Source: Marinomonas piezotolerans (GTDB lineage: Bacteria; Pseudomonadota; Gammaproteobacteria; Pseudomonadales; Marinomonadaceae). From it: a stretch of 64,000 bases of DNA. The translations under genes and the position numbers were made by a program. A model generated the notes under the pieces. It worked only from the letters and a program-made list of their open reading frames with translations, was not told where the DNA came from and did no database searches. This document shows positions 37,075-45,228 of this stretch, in pieces; position 1 is the stretch's first letter, and each line of letters opens with the position of its first letter. The DNA is taken from contig NZ_QKRA01000002.1 of the NCBI RefSeq assembly GCF_003362755.1, positions 1-64,000 of the forward strand, written 5' to 3'.

Positions 37075-37665
37075 ATGCGTGCTGACCTGGAATTAATCAG
37101 CGATTGGATTGCGCCGAATTCTCGTGTTCTGGATCTTGGGTGCGGCAATGGTGACCTACTGGACCACCTCGCAGAGCATAAAAATACGACGGGGTATGGT
37201 CTTGAGATCGATGCGGATAACATCAATCTATGCATCGAAAGAGGCATTCCTGTATTAGAGCAAGACATTGACGCTGGACTCGAAAATTTCGACTTACAAA
37301 GCTTTGATGTCGTTGTGATGGCGCACGCGTTACAGCAATTTCGGCGCCCTGATTTATTGCTAGACGAGATGCTGCGTATAGGCAAAGAAGCCATCATCAC
37401 CTTTCCAAATTTCGGGCACTGGCGAAACCGAATTCACCTTGGCGTAAAAGGTCATATGCCAGTTTCTGAATTTTTACCTTACAACTGGTACGACACTCCT
37501 AACATTCACTTTTGTACATTCAGCGATTTTCGCGATCTATGTCAGCAAAAAGACTTAAAAGTGCTGCGCTGGGCCGCTGTTGACGGACAATTACGTAATC
37601 ATTGGTGGACTCGAATGATGCCTAATCTGTTCAGCGAGACCGCCATCTTCCATGTCAGTCGTTAA
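37075..37665 (+). CDS. metW: Methionine biosynthesis protein MetW
   Basis: A 196-residue class I methyltransferase-fold protein that forms a complex with MetX and is needed for its activity in several proteobacteria. The N-terminus DLELISDWIAPNSRVLDLGC contains the SAM-type glycine motif, followed by DLLDHL. ITFPNFGHWRNR near 105 and FLPYNWYDTPNIHFCTFSDF near 128 are family hallmarks. The ATG immediately follows the metX TAA with no gap, so metX and metW are strictly coupled. Confidence 0.95.
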   Translation: MRADLELISDWIAPNSRVLDLGCGNGDLLDHLAEHKNTTGYGLEIDADNINLCIERGIPVLEQDIDAGLENFDLQSFDVVVMAHALQQFRRPDLLLDEMLRIGKEAIITFPNFGHWRNRIHLGVKGHMPVSEFLPYNWYDTPNIHFCTFSDFRDLCQQKDLKVLRWAAVDGQLRNHWWTRMMPNLFSETAIFHVSR

Positions 37666-37680
37666 GTACGAGGTATATCA

Positions 37681-38115
37681 GTGAAAAAGCTCTGGACGGT
37701 ATTGTGGTTACTCTGGGGAAGTCATGCTGTAGCAGACCAAGTGCAGTCATTCGGCGCATACCAAGTGCACTACAACACCTTTGAGTCTGCTTTTTTAACA
37801 CCAGACATTGCGAATCAATATGGGTTTACGCGCAGCAAAGGACAAGCCCTGCTCAACGTAGCAGTCACAACACAAGCCGCAGGCCAACTGCCCCAATCAC
37901 AGAGAATGATTGTCACAGGAACGGTAACCAACTTACTAGGGCAAATAGTCCCGCTATCGTTTAAAACCATCGATGAAGGTGATGCGGTGTACTACATCGC
38001 CGCATTTACAAAAACCGATGACGAGATCCTAAAATTTCAAGTCCATGCACGCCCCAATGCCAATGCAGCCCCTATGACGGTCAACTTTCAACGCCACTTT
38101 TATGTGGATAAATAG
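37681..38115 (+). CDS. DUF4426-family periplasmic protein
   Basis: A 144-residue exported protein of unknown function. A signal peptide (KKLWTVLWLLWGSHAVA) precedes a small beta-rich domain. FGAYQVHYNTFESAFLTPDI, AxxYGF-like YGFTRSKGQALLNVAV and the C-terminal VNFQRHFYVD are typical of this family. It starts with GTG at 37681 after GAGGT (6 nt). It lies between metW and rdgB, its usual location in pseudomonads and relatives. Neither motif nor context gives a catalytic role. Confidence 0.88.
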   Translation: MKKLWTVLWLLWGSHAVADQVQSFGAYQVHYNTFESAFLTPDIANQYGFTRSKGQALLNVAVTTQAAGQLPQSQRMIVTGTVTNLLGQIVPLSFKTIDEGDAVYYIAAFTKTDDEILKFQVHARPNANAAPMTVNFQRHFYVDK

Positions 38116-38123
38116 GTAACGAA

Positions 38124-38732
38124 ATGAGTCAAACCATCGTTCTTGCGAGTAACAACTCAGGCAAAATCAAAGAATTCAATACACTTTTCCAAGTTCTAAA
38201 CATAGACGTCAAACCGCAAGGCGAATTTGGCGTTGAGGAAGCAGACGAAACCGGCCTAACATTTGTCGAGAACGCTATCCTAAAAGCACGCCATGCATGC
38301 GAACACACAGGCATGCCAGCATTAGCAGACGATTCAGGCATTGAAGTGGACTACTTAAACGGAGCACCGGGGATCTACTCAGCTCGCTTTGCAGGTACGC
38401 ACGGCGATAACGATGCGAACAATGCCTTGTTATTGGAAAAGTTAGCGGGCGTTTCAACGTTGGAGCGCTCGGCCCGTTTCCACTGTGTATTAGTATTCAT
38501 GCGCCATAAAGACGATCCTACCCCGATCATTGCTCATGGCAGCTGGGAAGGTCGCATCCTAGAATCCTCTGAAGGCGCAGAAGGGTTTGGCTATGATCCT
38601 ATTTTCTATGTACCAGAGACTGCTTGCAGTGCAGCAAGCTTACCCAAAGAAATTAAAAACCAACTCAGTCACCGCGCCAAAGCTTTAAAAGAGCTGTTTG
38701 AAGCCCTGAAAGCACGTAACCTATTTTTATGA
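38124..38732 (+). CDS. rdgB: dITP/XTP pyrophosphatase
   Basis: A 202-residue house-cleaning enzyme hydrolysing non-canonical purine triphosphates (dITP, XTP) to monophosphates. The signature IVLASNNSGKIKEFNTLF lies at residues 4-21, ALADDSGIEVDYLNGAPGI at 66-84 with YSARFAG after it, and FGYDPIFYVPE near 152. The length matches E. coli RdgB (197). AGGTAACGA precedes the ATG. It overlaps hemW by 4 nt (ATGA) in the metXW-rdgB-hemW run. Confidence 0.96.
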   Translation: MSQTIVLASNNSGKIKEFNTLFQVLNIDVKPQGEFGVEEADETGLTFVENAILKARHACEHTGMPALADDSGIEVDYLNGAPGIYSARFAGTHGDNDANNALLLEKLAGVSTLERSARFHCVLVFMRHKDDPTPIIAHGSWEGRILESSEGAEGFGYDPIFYVPETACSAASLPKEIKNQLSHRAKALKELFEALKARNLFL

Positions 38733-39898
38733 GCGCATTGCCCCCGTTAAGCCTTTATATTCATGTACCTTGGTGCGTACGCAAGTGTCCCTACTGCGAC
38801 TTCAACTCACACCAAGCAGATCGTTTTGAAGAACAAGGTCAACTTCCTGAGCAAGCCTACCTAGAACAACTACTCGCTGACTTAGAGGTCGATCTCCCCT
38901 ATGTCGCAGGTCGCCCGATACAAACTGCCTTCATCGGCGGCGGTACGCCCAGCCTGATGAGTGCTGATTTTTACTACAAACTCATGGATGCCTTACGCGA
39001 AAAGTTAACGTGGGCGGATCATGCGGAAATCACAATGGAAGCGAATCCAGGGACCTTCGAGCAAGAAAAATTCGCGCATTTCTGTCAGGCGGGGATTAAT
39101 CGCTTATCCATTGGCATTCAGAGTTTTCAGACAAACCTGTTGAAAACCCTAGGAAGAATCCACAACCGCGAAGAAGCCATCCTCGCTGTGGATAAGTCTC
39201 GACACGCAGGGTTCGATAATATCAACCTTGATTTAATGCACGGCTTACCTGATCAAAGTGTTGCCATGGCGTTAGAAGATCTTCGCTTGGCCATCGAGCT
39301 GAACCCAGAGCATCTTTCATGGTATCAATTGACCATTGAGCCCAATACCGAGTTTTACCGACGCCCGCCTACGCTTCCAGAAGACAATACTCTGTGGAAT
39401 ATTCAAGACGATGGGTTAGCGTTACTTGAGCAGCATGGCTATCACCAATATGAGGTTTCCGCGAATGCCAAGCTTGGAAAAGAAGCGCAGCATAATCTAA
39501 ATTACTGGCGCTTTGGCGACTACATCGGCATCGGAGCGGGTGCTCATGGAAAAATCACCTTAACAGATGGCCAGATCTTTCGAACCCGAAAGACTCGACA
39601 CCCTAATCACTATTTAAACAACCTTCCTGAAGCGCTCTGCATCAAGGAGTCAATTGCGAACGAGGATTTACCACTAGAATTTATGATGAATCGTTTACGC
39701 CTATTTGAAGCGTTTCCTATCAACGATTTTAAACAATATGGCGGCCGTTCCCTGCCAACTAGCTTAATCGCAGCATGTAATGAAGCGGTAAAGCGCCAAT
39801 TACTGGACTCAACGGCTTGGCAAAATGGATACGTAGATACCTCTGAAAAGGGGAAATTATTCCTCAATGAATTATTAGAGCTCTTCTTGTCAGAATAA
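38729..39898 (+). CDS. hemW: Radical-SAM heme chaperone HemW
   Basis: A 389-residue radical-SAM protein related to oxygen-independent coproporphyrinogen oxidase. HemW proteins bind heme and pass it to target proteins. The cluster motif C-x3-C-x2-C is in YIHVPWCVRKCPYCDFNSH near residues 9-27. FIGGGTPSLM near 67, SIGIQSF near 128, NLDLMHGLPDQ near 169 and GIGAGAHGK near 268 follow. It begins with an ATGA overlap on rdgB and ends the operon. It may alternatively be annotated HemN-like, but the CVRKCPYC spacing and length fit HemW. Confidence 0.94.
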   Translation: MSALPPLSLYIHVPWCVRKCPYCDFNSHQADRFEEQGQLPEQAYLEQLLADLEVDLPYVAGRPIQTAFIGGGTPSLMSADFYYKLMDALREKLTWADHAEITMEANPGTFEQEKFAHFCQAGINRLSIGIQSFQTNLLKTLGRIHNREEAILAVDKSRHAGFDNINLDLMHGLPDQSVAMALEDLRLAIELNPEHLSWYQLTIEPNTEFYRRPPTLPEDNTLWNIQDDGLALLEQHGYHQYEVSANAKLGKEAQHNLNYWRFGDYIGIGAGAHGKITLTDGQIFRTRKTRHPNHYLNNLPEALCIKESIANEDLPLEFMMNRLRLFEAFPINDFKQYGGRSLPTSLIAACNEAVKRQLLDSTAWQNGYVDTSEKGKLFLNELLELFLSE

Positions 39899-40096
39899 TC
39901 CTTACACTTACAATCATTTGACATCAAAGTAGTTTGCTGTCATTCTGCGCTCAACGGCGGCCTTACAGCTTTGTAAAAGCCGTCAATTTCCATAACTTAC
40001 AATGTGTTAAACAATGTAGTTACTGAAGCGTTAGAGCTTCTGTTTCAATCAGGATTTTGCCTGTTACGTATGATTTTTAATCATATTTTTAAGGAA

Positions 40097-40198
40097 TTTT
40101 ACTCGACGCGTTCGAGTAAAACACAGCAACAATTGGAATAGCGGTTTTAGACAACGCCTCTGTGTGCCGTCTTTTTGCTTGCCGTTATTCCAATTGTT
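40097..40198. promoter_or_regulatory. Two nested inverted repeats upstream of the BCCT transporter
   Basis: The 326-nt gap before the BCCT gene holds a perfect 10-bp hairpin, TTTTACTCGA/TCGAGTAAAA (40097-40121, 5-nt loop). It also has a 13-bp inverted repeat, AACAATTGGAATA (40128-40140) and TATTCCAATTGTT (40186-40198), whose arms are 45 nt apart. The second arm ends 26 nt before the BCCT ATG. They could be operators for an osmotic or choline-type regulator, a terminator of hemW, or an mRNA structure. An ACGGC/GCCGT hairpin near 39954-39983 lies closer to hemW. No gene is visible in this gap. Confidence 0.5.
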
Positions 40199-40224
40199 AC
40201 AACCATACTTTTGGGAGATACAAG

Positions 40225-41811
40225 ATGAGTAAGACTGATCCGGCCAAAGGCCGGGAAGAGTACAGCACATCCTACAAGGTCGGACAGGACAATGTTCAGT
40301 TCCTTGGATTGGATGTCCATAACCCTGTTTTCGGCACCAGCGCCTTAATTATCTTTGCCTTCGTGCTAGGGTCTATTATTTTCCCTAACGATGCCAAAGA
40401 AATCCTAATGGCGGCCCGCGGTTGGTCCATCAATAATTTTGACTGGTTCTTCTCCATTTCCGGCAACCTATTCGTTTTATTCTGTCTATTACTCATCGTG
40501 TTACCCATGGGTAAGATTCGCTTAGGTGGCACCGAAGCCAAAGCGGAACACTCTACGATTACATGGTTCTGTATGCTCTTTGCTGCGGGTATGGGTATCG
40601 GTCTAATGTTTTGGAGTGTGGCAGAGCCAGTTGCCTACTACACAGGTTGGTACGGCACACCGCTTAATGTCGAAGCCAATACCCCCGAGGCCGCTAAACT
40701 GGCAATGGGTGCAACGATGTTCCACTGGGGTCTTCATCCTTGGGCGATTTATGCCGTGGTAGCATTATCTCTCGCGTTCTTTGCTTACAATAAGGGTCTT
40801 CCGCTAACCATTCGTTCTGCGTTTTACCCTCTGTTCGGTGAGCGAGTTTGGGGCACACTAGGTCACTTCGTTGACATCCTAGCTGTCATCGCAACCATCT
40901 TTGGTTTGGCGACATCCCTTGGCTTCGGGGCGCAACAAGCGACCAGTGGCCTGCATTTCTTATTCGATATCCCTAACACTCTCACCACTCAGATTGTCGT
41001 AATTGCCGCAGTCACCTCTGTTGCAATTATCTCCGTCGCTCGAGGTCTAGATGGTGGGGTCAAACTGCTGTCTAACATCAACATGATCATTGCCGCGATA
41101 CTTGCGATCTTTATCGTTGTTGTTGGGCAAACGGGGGCAATATTCAGCGCAATCGGTACGTTCTTCCTAGGCTACGTCGAAAATATTATTCCTCTTAGTA
41201 ACTGGATCGGTCGTGAAGATGACACCTTCTACCACGGTTGGACTGTATTCTACTGGGCTTGGTGGATCAGCTGGTCACCATTTGTAGGCATGTTTATCGC
41301 ACGCGTATCTCGTGGTCGTACGGTACGTGAATTCATTATTGCAGTGTTGCTCGTGCCAACAGCGGTATCATTAGTTTGGATGGCGATCTTTGGTGGTTCG
41401 GCGATCGAACAAGTCGAAAACGGTGTCGGCTCGCTGGCGGGTGGTATTACTGACGTATCCTTGTCCATGTTCCAAATGTTTGAGCAACTGCCATTAACGT
41501 CATTGATTTCCTTTGTCGGCATTGTTCTTGTATTGGTGTTCTTTGTAACCTCTTCGGACTCTGGCTCATTGGTTATTGATGGCATCACTGCGGGTGGTAA
41601 AACTGATGCTCCTATGTCTCAACGTATTTTCTGGGCAGTCATGGAAGGTATCATCGCAGTTGCTTTGCTTGTCGGCGGTGGCTCTGATGCTCTGTCCGCC
41701 ATTCAGGCAGCAGCGATAACGATTGGCTTACCATTTACATTGCTCATGTTAGTAATGTGTGTGAGTTTGTTCATTGGTTTGAAGCAAGACCTCAAGTTCG
41801 TCACCAAATAA
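40225..41811 (+). CDS. BCCT-family betaine/choline/carnitine-type transporter
   Basis: A 528-residue membrane carrier with about 12 helices. Family signatures are GMGIGLMFWSVAEPVAYYTG near 115-134, TMFHWGLHPWAIYAVVALSL near 170, and the aromatic substrate box in YWAWWISWSPFVGMFIARVSRG near 345-366. VTSSDSGSLVIDGITAGG is near 438. BCCT carriers import compatible solutes such as glycine betaine, driven by sodium or proton gradients. There is no long regulatory C-terminal tail as in osmosensing BetP, so osmotic gating is doubtful. The start at 40225 (MSKTDPAKG) follows GGGAG by 7 nt. Confidence 0.92.
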   Translation: MSKTDPAKGREEYSTSYKVGQDNVQFLGLDVHNPVFGTSALIIFAFVLGSIIFPNDAKEILMAARGWSINNFDWFFSISGNLFVLFCLLLIVLPMGKIRLGGTEAKAEHSTITWFCMLFAAGMGIGLMFWSVAEPVAYYTGWYGTPLNVEANTPEAAKLAMGATMFHWGLHPWAIYAVVALSLAFFAYNKGLPLTIRSAFYPLFGERVWGTLGHFVDILAVIATIFGLATSLGFGAQQATSGLHFLFDIPNTLTTQIVVIAAVTSVAIISVARGLDGGVKLLSNINMIIAAILAIFIVVVGQTGAIFSAIGTFFLGYVENIIPLSNWIGREDDTFYHGWTVFYWAWWISWSPFVGMFIARVSRGRTVREFIIAVLLVPTAVSLVWMAIFGGSAIEQVENGVGSLAGGITDVSLSMFQMFEQLPLTSLISFVGIVLVLVFFVTSSDSGSLVIDGITAGGKTDAPMSQRIFWAVMEGIIAVALLVGGGSDALSAIQAAAITIGLPFTLLMLVMCVSLFIGLKQDLKFVTK

Positions 41812-41835
41812 GTAGTAACCTACACGTGTCGAATG

Positions 41836-41875
41836 AACAATAAAGGCGAGCTAAGCTCGCCTTTATTGTTTTTGT
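41836..41875 (+). terminator. Strong intrinsic terminator after the BCCT gene
   Basis: AACAATAAAGGCGAGC and GCTCGCCTTTATTGTT form a 16-bp perfect stem with a TAA loop, followed by more Ts. The outer A/T pairs supply the U-tract. It separates the BCCT gene from the manganese riboswitch unit. Confidence 0.92.
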
Positions 41876-41903
41876 CACAAAGCTTCGCTACTATACAAGC
41901 CTT

Positions 41904-42018
41904 CTTAAGGGAGTAATCTTCTTCACCTTGGTGAAGATTCTCTGTCAACATAATTGAGCCTCAATGCTCATGGCAGAGAAGTCCAACGTTACCAACGCTG
42001 GGATTGATGAGACTTAAG
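41904..42018 (+). ncRNA. yybP-ykoY manganese riboswitch
   Basis: P1 is formed by CTTAAG at both ends (41904-41909 and 42013-42018). Inside are the conserved GGGAGTA after the 5' P1 strand and CCAACG-TTAC-CAACGCTGG near 41983-42001, leading to GATGAGACTT at the 3' side. This order matches the Mn(II)-sensing yybP-ykoY class. Downstream, AAGACAAT (42016-42023) can pair with ATTGTCTT (42050-42057), or GGTGGGCG (42035-42042) with CGCCCACC (42067-42074). No T-run follows, so control is probably at translation initiation of the exporter gene at 42090. Confidence 0.85.
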
Positions 42019-42089
42019 ACAATCACTTTGCTCAGGTGGGCGCAGGTGTATTGTCTTATGTTTAATCGCCCACCATTGGATCTAGATAA

Positions 42090-42653
42090 ATGGAAGCTAT
42101 ACTCACCTCTATCTCTACGGTTGCGCTCGCTGAAATGGGCGACAAAACGCAACTCCTAGCATTATTTCTTGCCGCTCGTTTTTCATCAAAATTTCAGATC
42201 GTACTGGGCATTATTGCCGCCACTTTATTTAACCACCTTATTTCTGCGTGGTTCGGCGTTCAAGTGGCTGAATGGATGCCTAGCTCATGGGTCAACTGGG
42301 TAATTGGTGCTAGTTTTATAATCGTTGGTCTATGGATTTTAATTCCTGATAAAGACGACAGCGAAGACAGCAATGTTTTAAAATCAGGGGCATTCATTGC
42401 CACGTTTATTTTGTTCTTTATTGCAGAGATAGGTGATAAAACGCAAATTGCGACGGTTTTGTTAGGTGCTTCGTATCAATCCGTCTACTTAGTGACCTTA
42501 GGCTCGACCATCGGTATGTTGGTTGCTAATGTACCTGTTGTTTACGCTGGCAATTGGATTATGAGTCGGATTGACCCGAAAAAAACACGTATCGCCGCCT
42601 GCATTTTATTTGTCGTGCTAGGCATCAGTGCGATGCTTTACCCTGTGGTCTAA
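42090..42653 (+). CDS. GDT1/TMEM165 (UPF0016) family manganese exporter
   Basis: A 187-residue inner-membrane protein with six helices in two repeats. Each repeat carries the family motif: AEMGDKTQLLALFLAARF near 11-28 and AEIGDKTQIATVLLGA near 111-126. The acidic residues of these motifs line the cation path. Family members export Mn(II) or Ca(II), and the manganese riboswitch directly upstream makes Mn(II) export the likely role here. A classical ribosome site is lacking (GGA about 9 nt upstream), consistent with riboswitch control. The DUF294 gene follows after 13 nt. Confidence 0.9.
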   Translation: MEAILTSISTVALAEMGDKTQLLALFLAARFSSKFQIVLGIIAATLFNHLISAWFGVQVAEWMPSSWVNWVIGASFIIVGLWILIPDKDDSEDSNVLKSGAFIATFILFFIAEIGDKTQIATVLLGASYQSVYLVTLGSTIGMLVANVPVVYAGNWIMSRIDPKKTRIAACILFVVLGISAMLYPVV

Positions 42654-42666
42654 ATAAGAGGTCATT

Positions 42667-44523
42667 ATGGATATCGAACTGTCGGAAATACTGGATACGC
42701 TTTGCGAATACGCACCTTTTGCTGATCTTAAAGAAGAACCTATCCTGCAAGATATGGTGAAAGACATTGAAATTCAGTATCTCCGAGCAGGGGGATGGGC
42801 GATCGCACCCGGTGAAAAAAATGAAACCTTATTTTTTATCCGCAGCGGCGCCATAGAATCCACCAGTAAAAGTGGTAAGTTACTGCAACGAATGCACGAA
42901 GGCGATGTCTTTGGATCATCTTCTTTGTTACGTGGCGGAAAGTCATCACACACCATGCGGGCGTTAGAAGATACTCTGTTATATCGGATACCCGCGCGCT
43001 GGTTTATTCAATTTTACAACGAGTTTGATGCGTTCTCCGATTTCTTCGAGTTGTCTCGTGAAATTCGACTCAAGACAGCCATGGACAGCCAGTCTTCCGA
43101 CTTATCGCTTATGACCTGTCCTATCCATAGTTTATTGCGTCGCCCGCCCATTTCCGCGGACCACAATGTTGATATAAAGACCGCAGCCAATATTATGTCC
43201 GAGGAGCGAGTGTCGTCTCTGCTCATCACAAACGGTGACAAAGTCGTCGGCATTCTGACCGATCGTGACTTACGTAATCGTGTCGTCGCAAAAGGGTTGC
43301 CGCTGGATACGGGGGTCGACCAAGTCATGACCCATGATCCGATCTCCGTTGATGCAGGGGACTTTGCTTCCGAAGCAGTGCTAAAAATGATGGCAACGAA
43401 TATTCACCACTTGCCGGTGCTTAAAAAAGGTCGGCCCGTTGGCGTCATCAGTACTGGCGACTTGGTGCAACGCGAAAGTCATGGTTCCGTGTACGTCATC
43501 AGTGATATCTATAAGCAAGAAGACATTGATGGTCTCGTGCAAATCAGCCAGAAGATGACTCATACCTTCACACAACTGATCAGTGCAGACGCCAACACTC
43601 AAATGATCGGTAATGCGCTTTCCCACATTGGTGTCGCATTTGTAAAACGCTTGTTGCAATTAGGCGAGCAAAAACTTGGTCCACCGCCCGTCTCCTATTG
43701 CTTTCTAGCCTTAGGCTCGCAAGCGCGGGAAGAGCAAACCATCACCACAGACCAAGACAATGCCATCATATTAAATGACCGCTACAACGACGCGGAGCAT
43801 GGTGACTACTTTAGAGAATTGAGCGAATTTGTTTGCTACAACCTCGACAAATGTGGTTATCCATTATGTACTGGCGACATCATGGCAATGAATCCCAAAT
43901 GGCGTATGACCTTGTCACAATGGAAACAGCAGTTCTCCGACTGGATTCAAAAACCTAAGGCTGAAGCCCTGTTAAACCTGTCGATATTTTTCGATTTACG
44001 GGGGGTTTATGGCAATAAAACGCTGGCGAAGCAGCTTAATCGTCATATCATCGAACAAGCAAAAGATCACAAAGGCTTTTTATCCGCCTTGGCTCGCAAC
44101 GCCAACCAGCGTACACCACCTTTAGGGTTCTTCCGACAATTTGTCCTTGACGGCGAAGGCAAACAATCCCGCACCTTTAACTTAAAATCTCGCGGCATTG
44201 CGCCTATTAATGACCTTGTACGCGTTCACGCCCTCGCGCTTGGTTCTAATAAGCTGAATACCTTTGAGCGCCTCGAAGACATCGAAGAAGCAGGCGTCAT
44301 GCCTGATGGTCGGGCACGTGACCTGATCCTCGCTCTGGAAATGATCAGCATGGTTCGCATTAAAAACCAAAAAGCCCAAATTGAGAACGGCGAAGAGCCT
44401 AATAACAATGTCAATCCAGAGACGCTCTCTGCTTTCGAAAAACGACATTTACGTGACGCCTTTAATATTGTCGCTCGCCAGCAGGAATTCCTGAAATATC
44501 GTTACCCAGGCAAAGGTTCTTAG
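42667..44523 (+). CDS. Cyclic-nucleotide-binding / CBS / DUF294 nucleotidyltransferase-like protein
   Basis: A 618-residue cytoplasmic signalling protein. An N-terminal cNMP-binding-type domain (about 20-130, FIRSGAIESTSKSGKLL, GDVFGSSSLL) is followed by two CBS domains (about 150-275, VVGILTDRDLRNRVV and VGVISTGDLVQ). A DUF294 GlnD-like nucleotidyltransferase domain follows (about 300-435, LALGSQAREEQTITTDQDNAI), then a DUF294 C-terminal helical domain. The GS...D.D metal motif looks intact. Such proteins often pair with a DnaQ-like exonuclease gene, as here. The substrate is unknown. Confidence 0.9.
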   Translation: MDIELSEILDTLCEYAPFADLKEEPILQDMVKDIEIQYLRAGGWAIAPGEKNETLFFIRSGAIESTSKSGKLLQRMHEGDVFGSSSLLRGGKSSHTMRALEDTLLYRIPARWFIQFYNEFDAFSDFFELSREIRLKTAMDSQSSDLSLMTCPIHSLLRRPPISADHNVDIKTAANIMSEERVSSLLITNGDKVVGILTDRDLRNRVVAKGLPLDTGVDQVMTHDPISVDAGDFASEAVLKMMATNIHHLPVLKKGRPVGVISTGDLVQRESHGSVYVISDIYKQEDIDGLVQISQKMTHTFTQLISADANTQMIGNALSHIGVAFVKRLLQLGEQKLGPPPVSYCFLALGSQAREEQTITTDQDNAIILNDRYNDAEHGDYFRELSEFVCYNLDKCGYPLCTGDIMAMNPKWRMTLSQWKQQFSDWIQKPKAEALLNLSIFFDLRGVYGNKTLAKQLNRHIIEQAKDHKGFLSALARNANQRTPPLGFFRQFVLDGEGKQSRTFNLKSRGIAPINDLVRVHALALGSNKLNTFERLEDIEEAGVMPDGRARDLILALEMISMVRIKNQKAQIENGEEPNNNVNPETLSAFEKRHLRDAFNIVARQQEFLKYRYPGKGS

Positions 44524-44529
44524 CCCGAT

Positions 44530-45228
44530 ATGACCAAAACCACTGATCAGATTGACGACTGGCAAATAACTTTTGAGAAGCTTGCCGAGGAAGTGAATAC
44601 GCCTATTTTGAGGTCGTTCTATCAAGCAGGTGTCGCAGGGCTTAGAATCCCCTTGCGTGATGCACCCATGGTCGCATTGGATATTGAAACCACCGGACTA
44701 GATCCCAACGGAGACGATATTATTAGCATTGGCCTAGTGGAATTTAGCCTTGACCGTATTCCGCTCAATGCAGCGCAATATTGGCTTGCTAAACCACATG
44801 GGCCGCTCACGGCGGAGTCGGTCACCATCCACGAAATTACGCACGACGAAATCAAAGATGCGCCGCGATTATCCAGCTTTTTAGATGAAGTGTTGACAGC
44901 GATTGCTGGCAAAATCGTTGTGGTTCATTGTGCAGCGATTGAGCGGCCGTTTCTCAATCAAGCAGCCGAAAAACTATACGGAGAACCACTGATTTTCCCA
45001 ATCATCGACACCATGGCACTTGAGGCAGAGATTATCCACAAACCTTGGTGGAAGCGCTTCGGCCGCCAACCTTCGATTCGATTGGACTCATGCCGCCAGC
45101 GCTATCATTTGCCTCGATATCGTGCGCACCAAGCACTAATCGACGCCATTTCTTGTGCAGAGCTGTTTCAAGCGCAAGCCGCCCATCATTATGATCACGA
45201 TAAGTTGACACAAGATTTTTGCTGCTAA
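44530..45228 (+). CDS. DEDDh-family 3'-5' exonuclease (DnaQ-like)
   Basis: A 232-residue exonuclease of the DnaQ epsilon fold. Exo I is VALDIETTGLDPNGDD (about 56-71), Exo II is around VVVHCAAIERPFLNQA near 136, and Exo III is the RAHQALIDAISCAELF region near 198 with the H-x4-D arrangement of the DEDDh class. It is not the replicative epsilon subunit, lacking the polymerase-binding tail. It lies 6 nt after the DUF294 gene and is probably cotranscribed. It converges on the LacI-type gene with a 4-nt overlap at 45225. Confidence 0.9.
   Translation: MTKTTDQIDDWQITFEKLAEEVNTPILRSFYQAGVAGLRIPLRDAPMVALDIETTGLDPNGDDIISIGLVEFSLDRIPLNAAQYWLAKPHGPLTAESVTIHEITHDEIKDAPRLSSFLDEVLTAIAGKIVVVHCAAIERPFLNQAAEKLYGEPLIFPIIDTMALEAEIIHKPWWKRFGRQPSIRLDSCRQRYHLPRYRAHQALIDAISCAELFQAQAAHHYDHDKLTQDFCC

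Noticed and set aside
40052..40090. Intrinsic terminator TATGATT/AATCATA far downstream of hemW
   Set aside because: The stem is only A/T apart from one G-C pair and lies about 170 nt from the hemW stop; weak and not listed as a feature.
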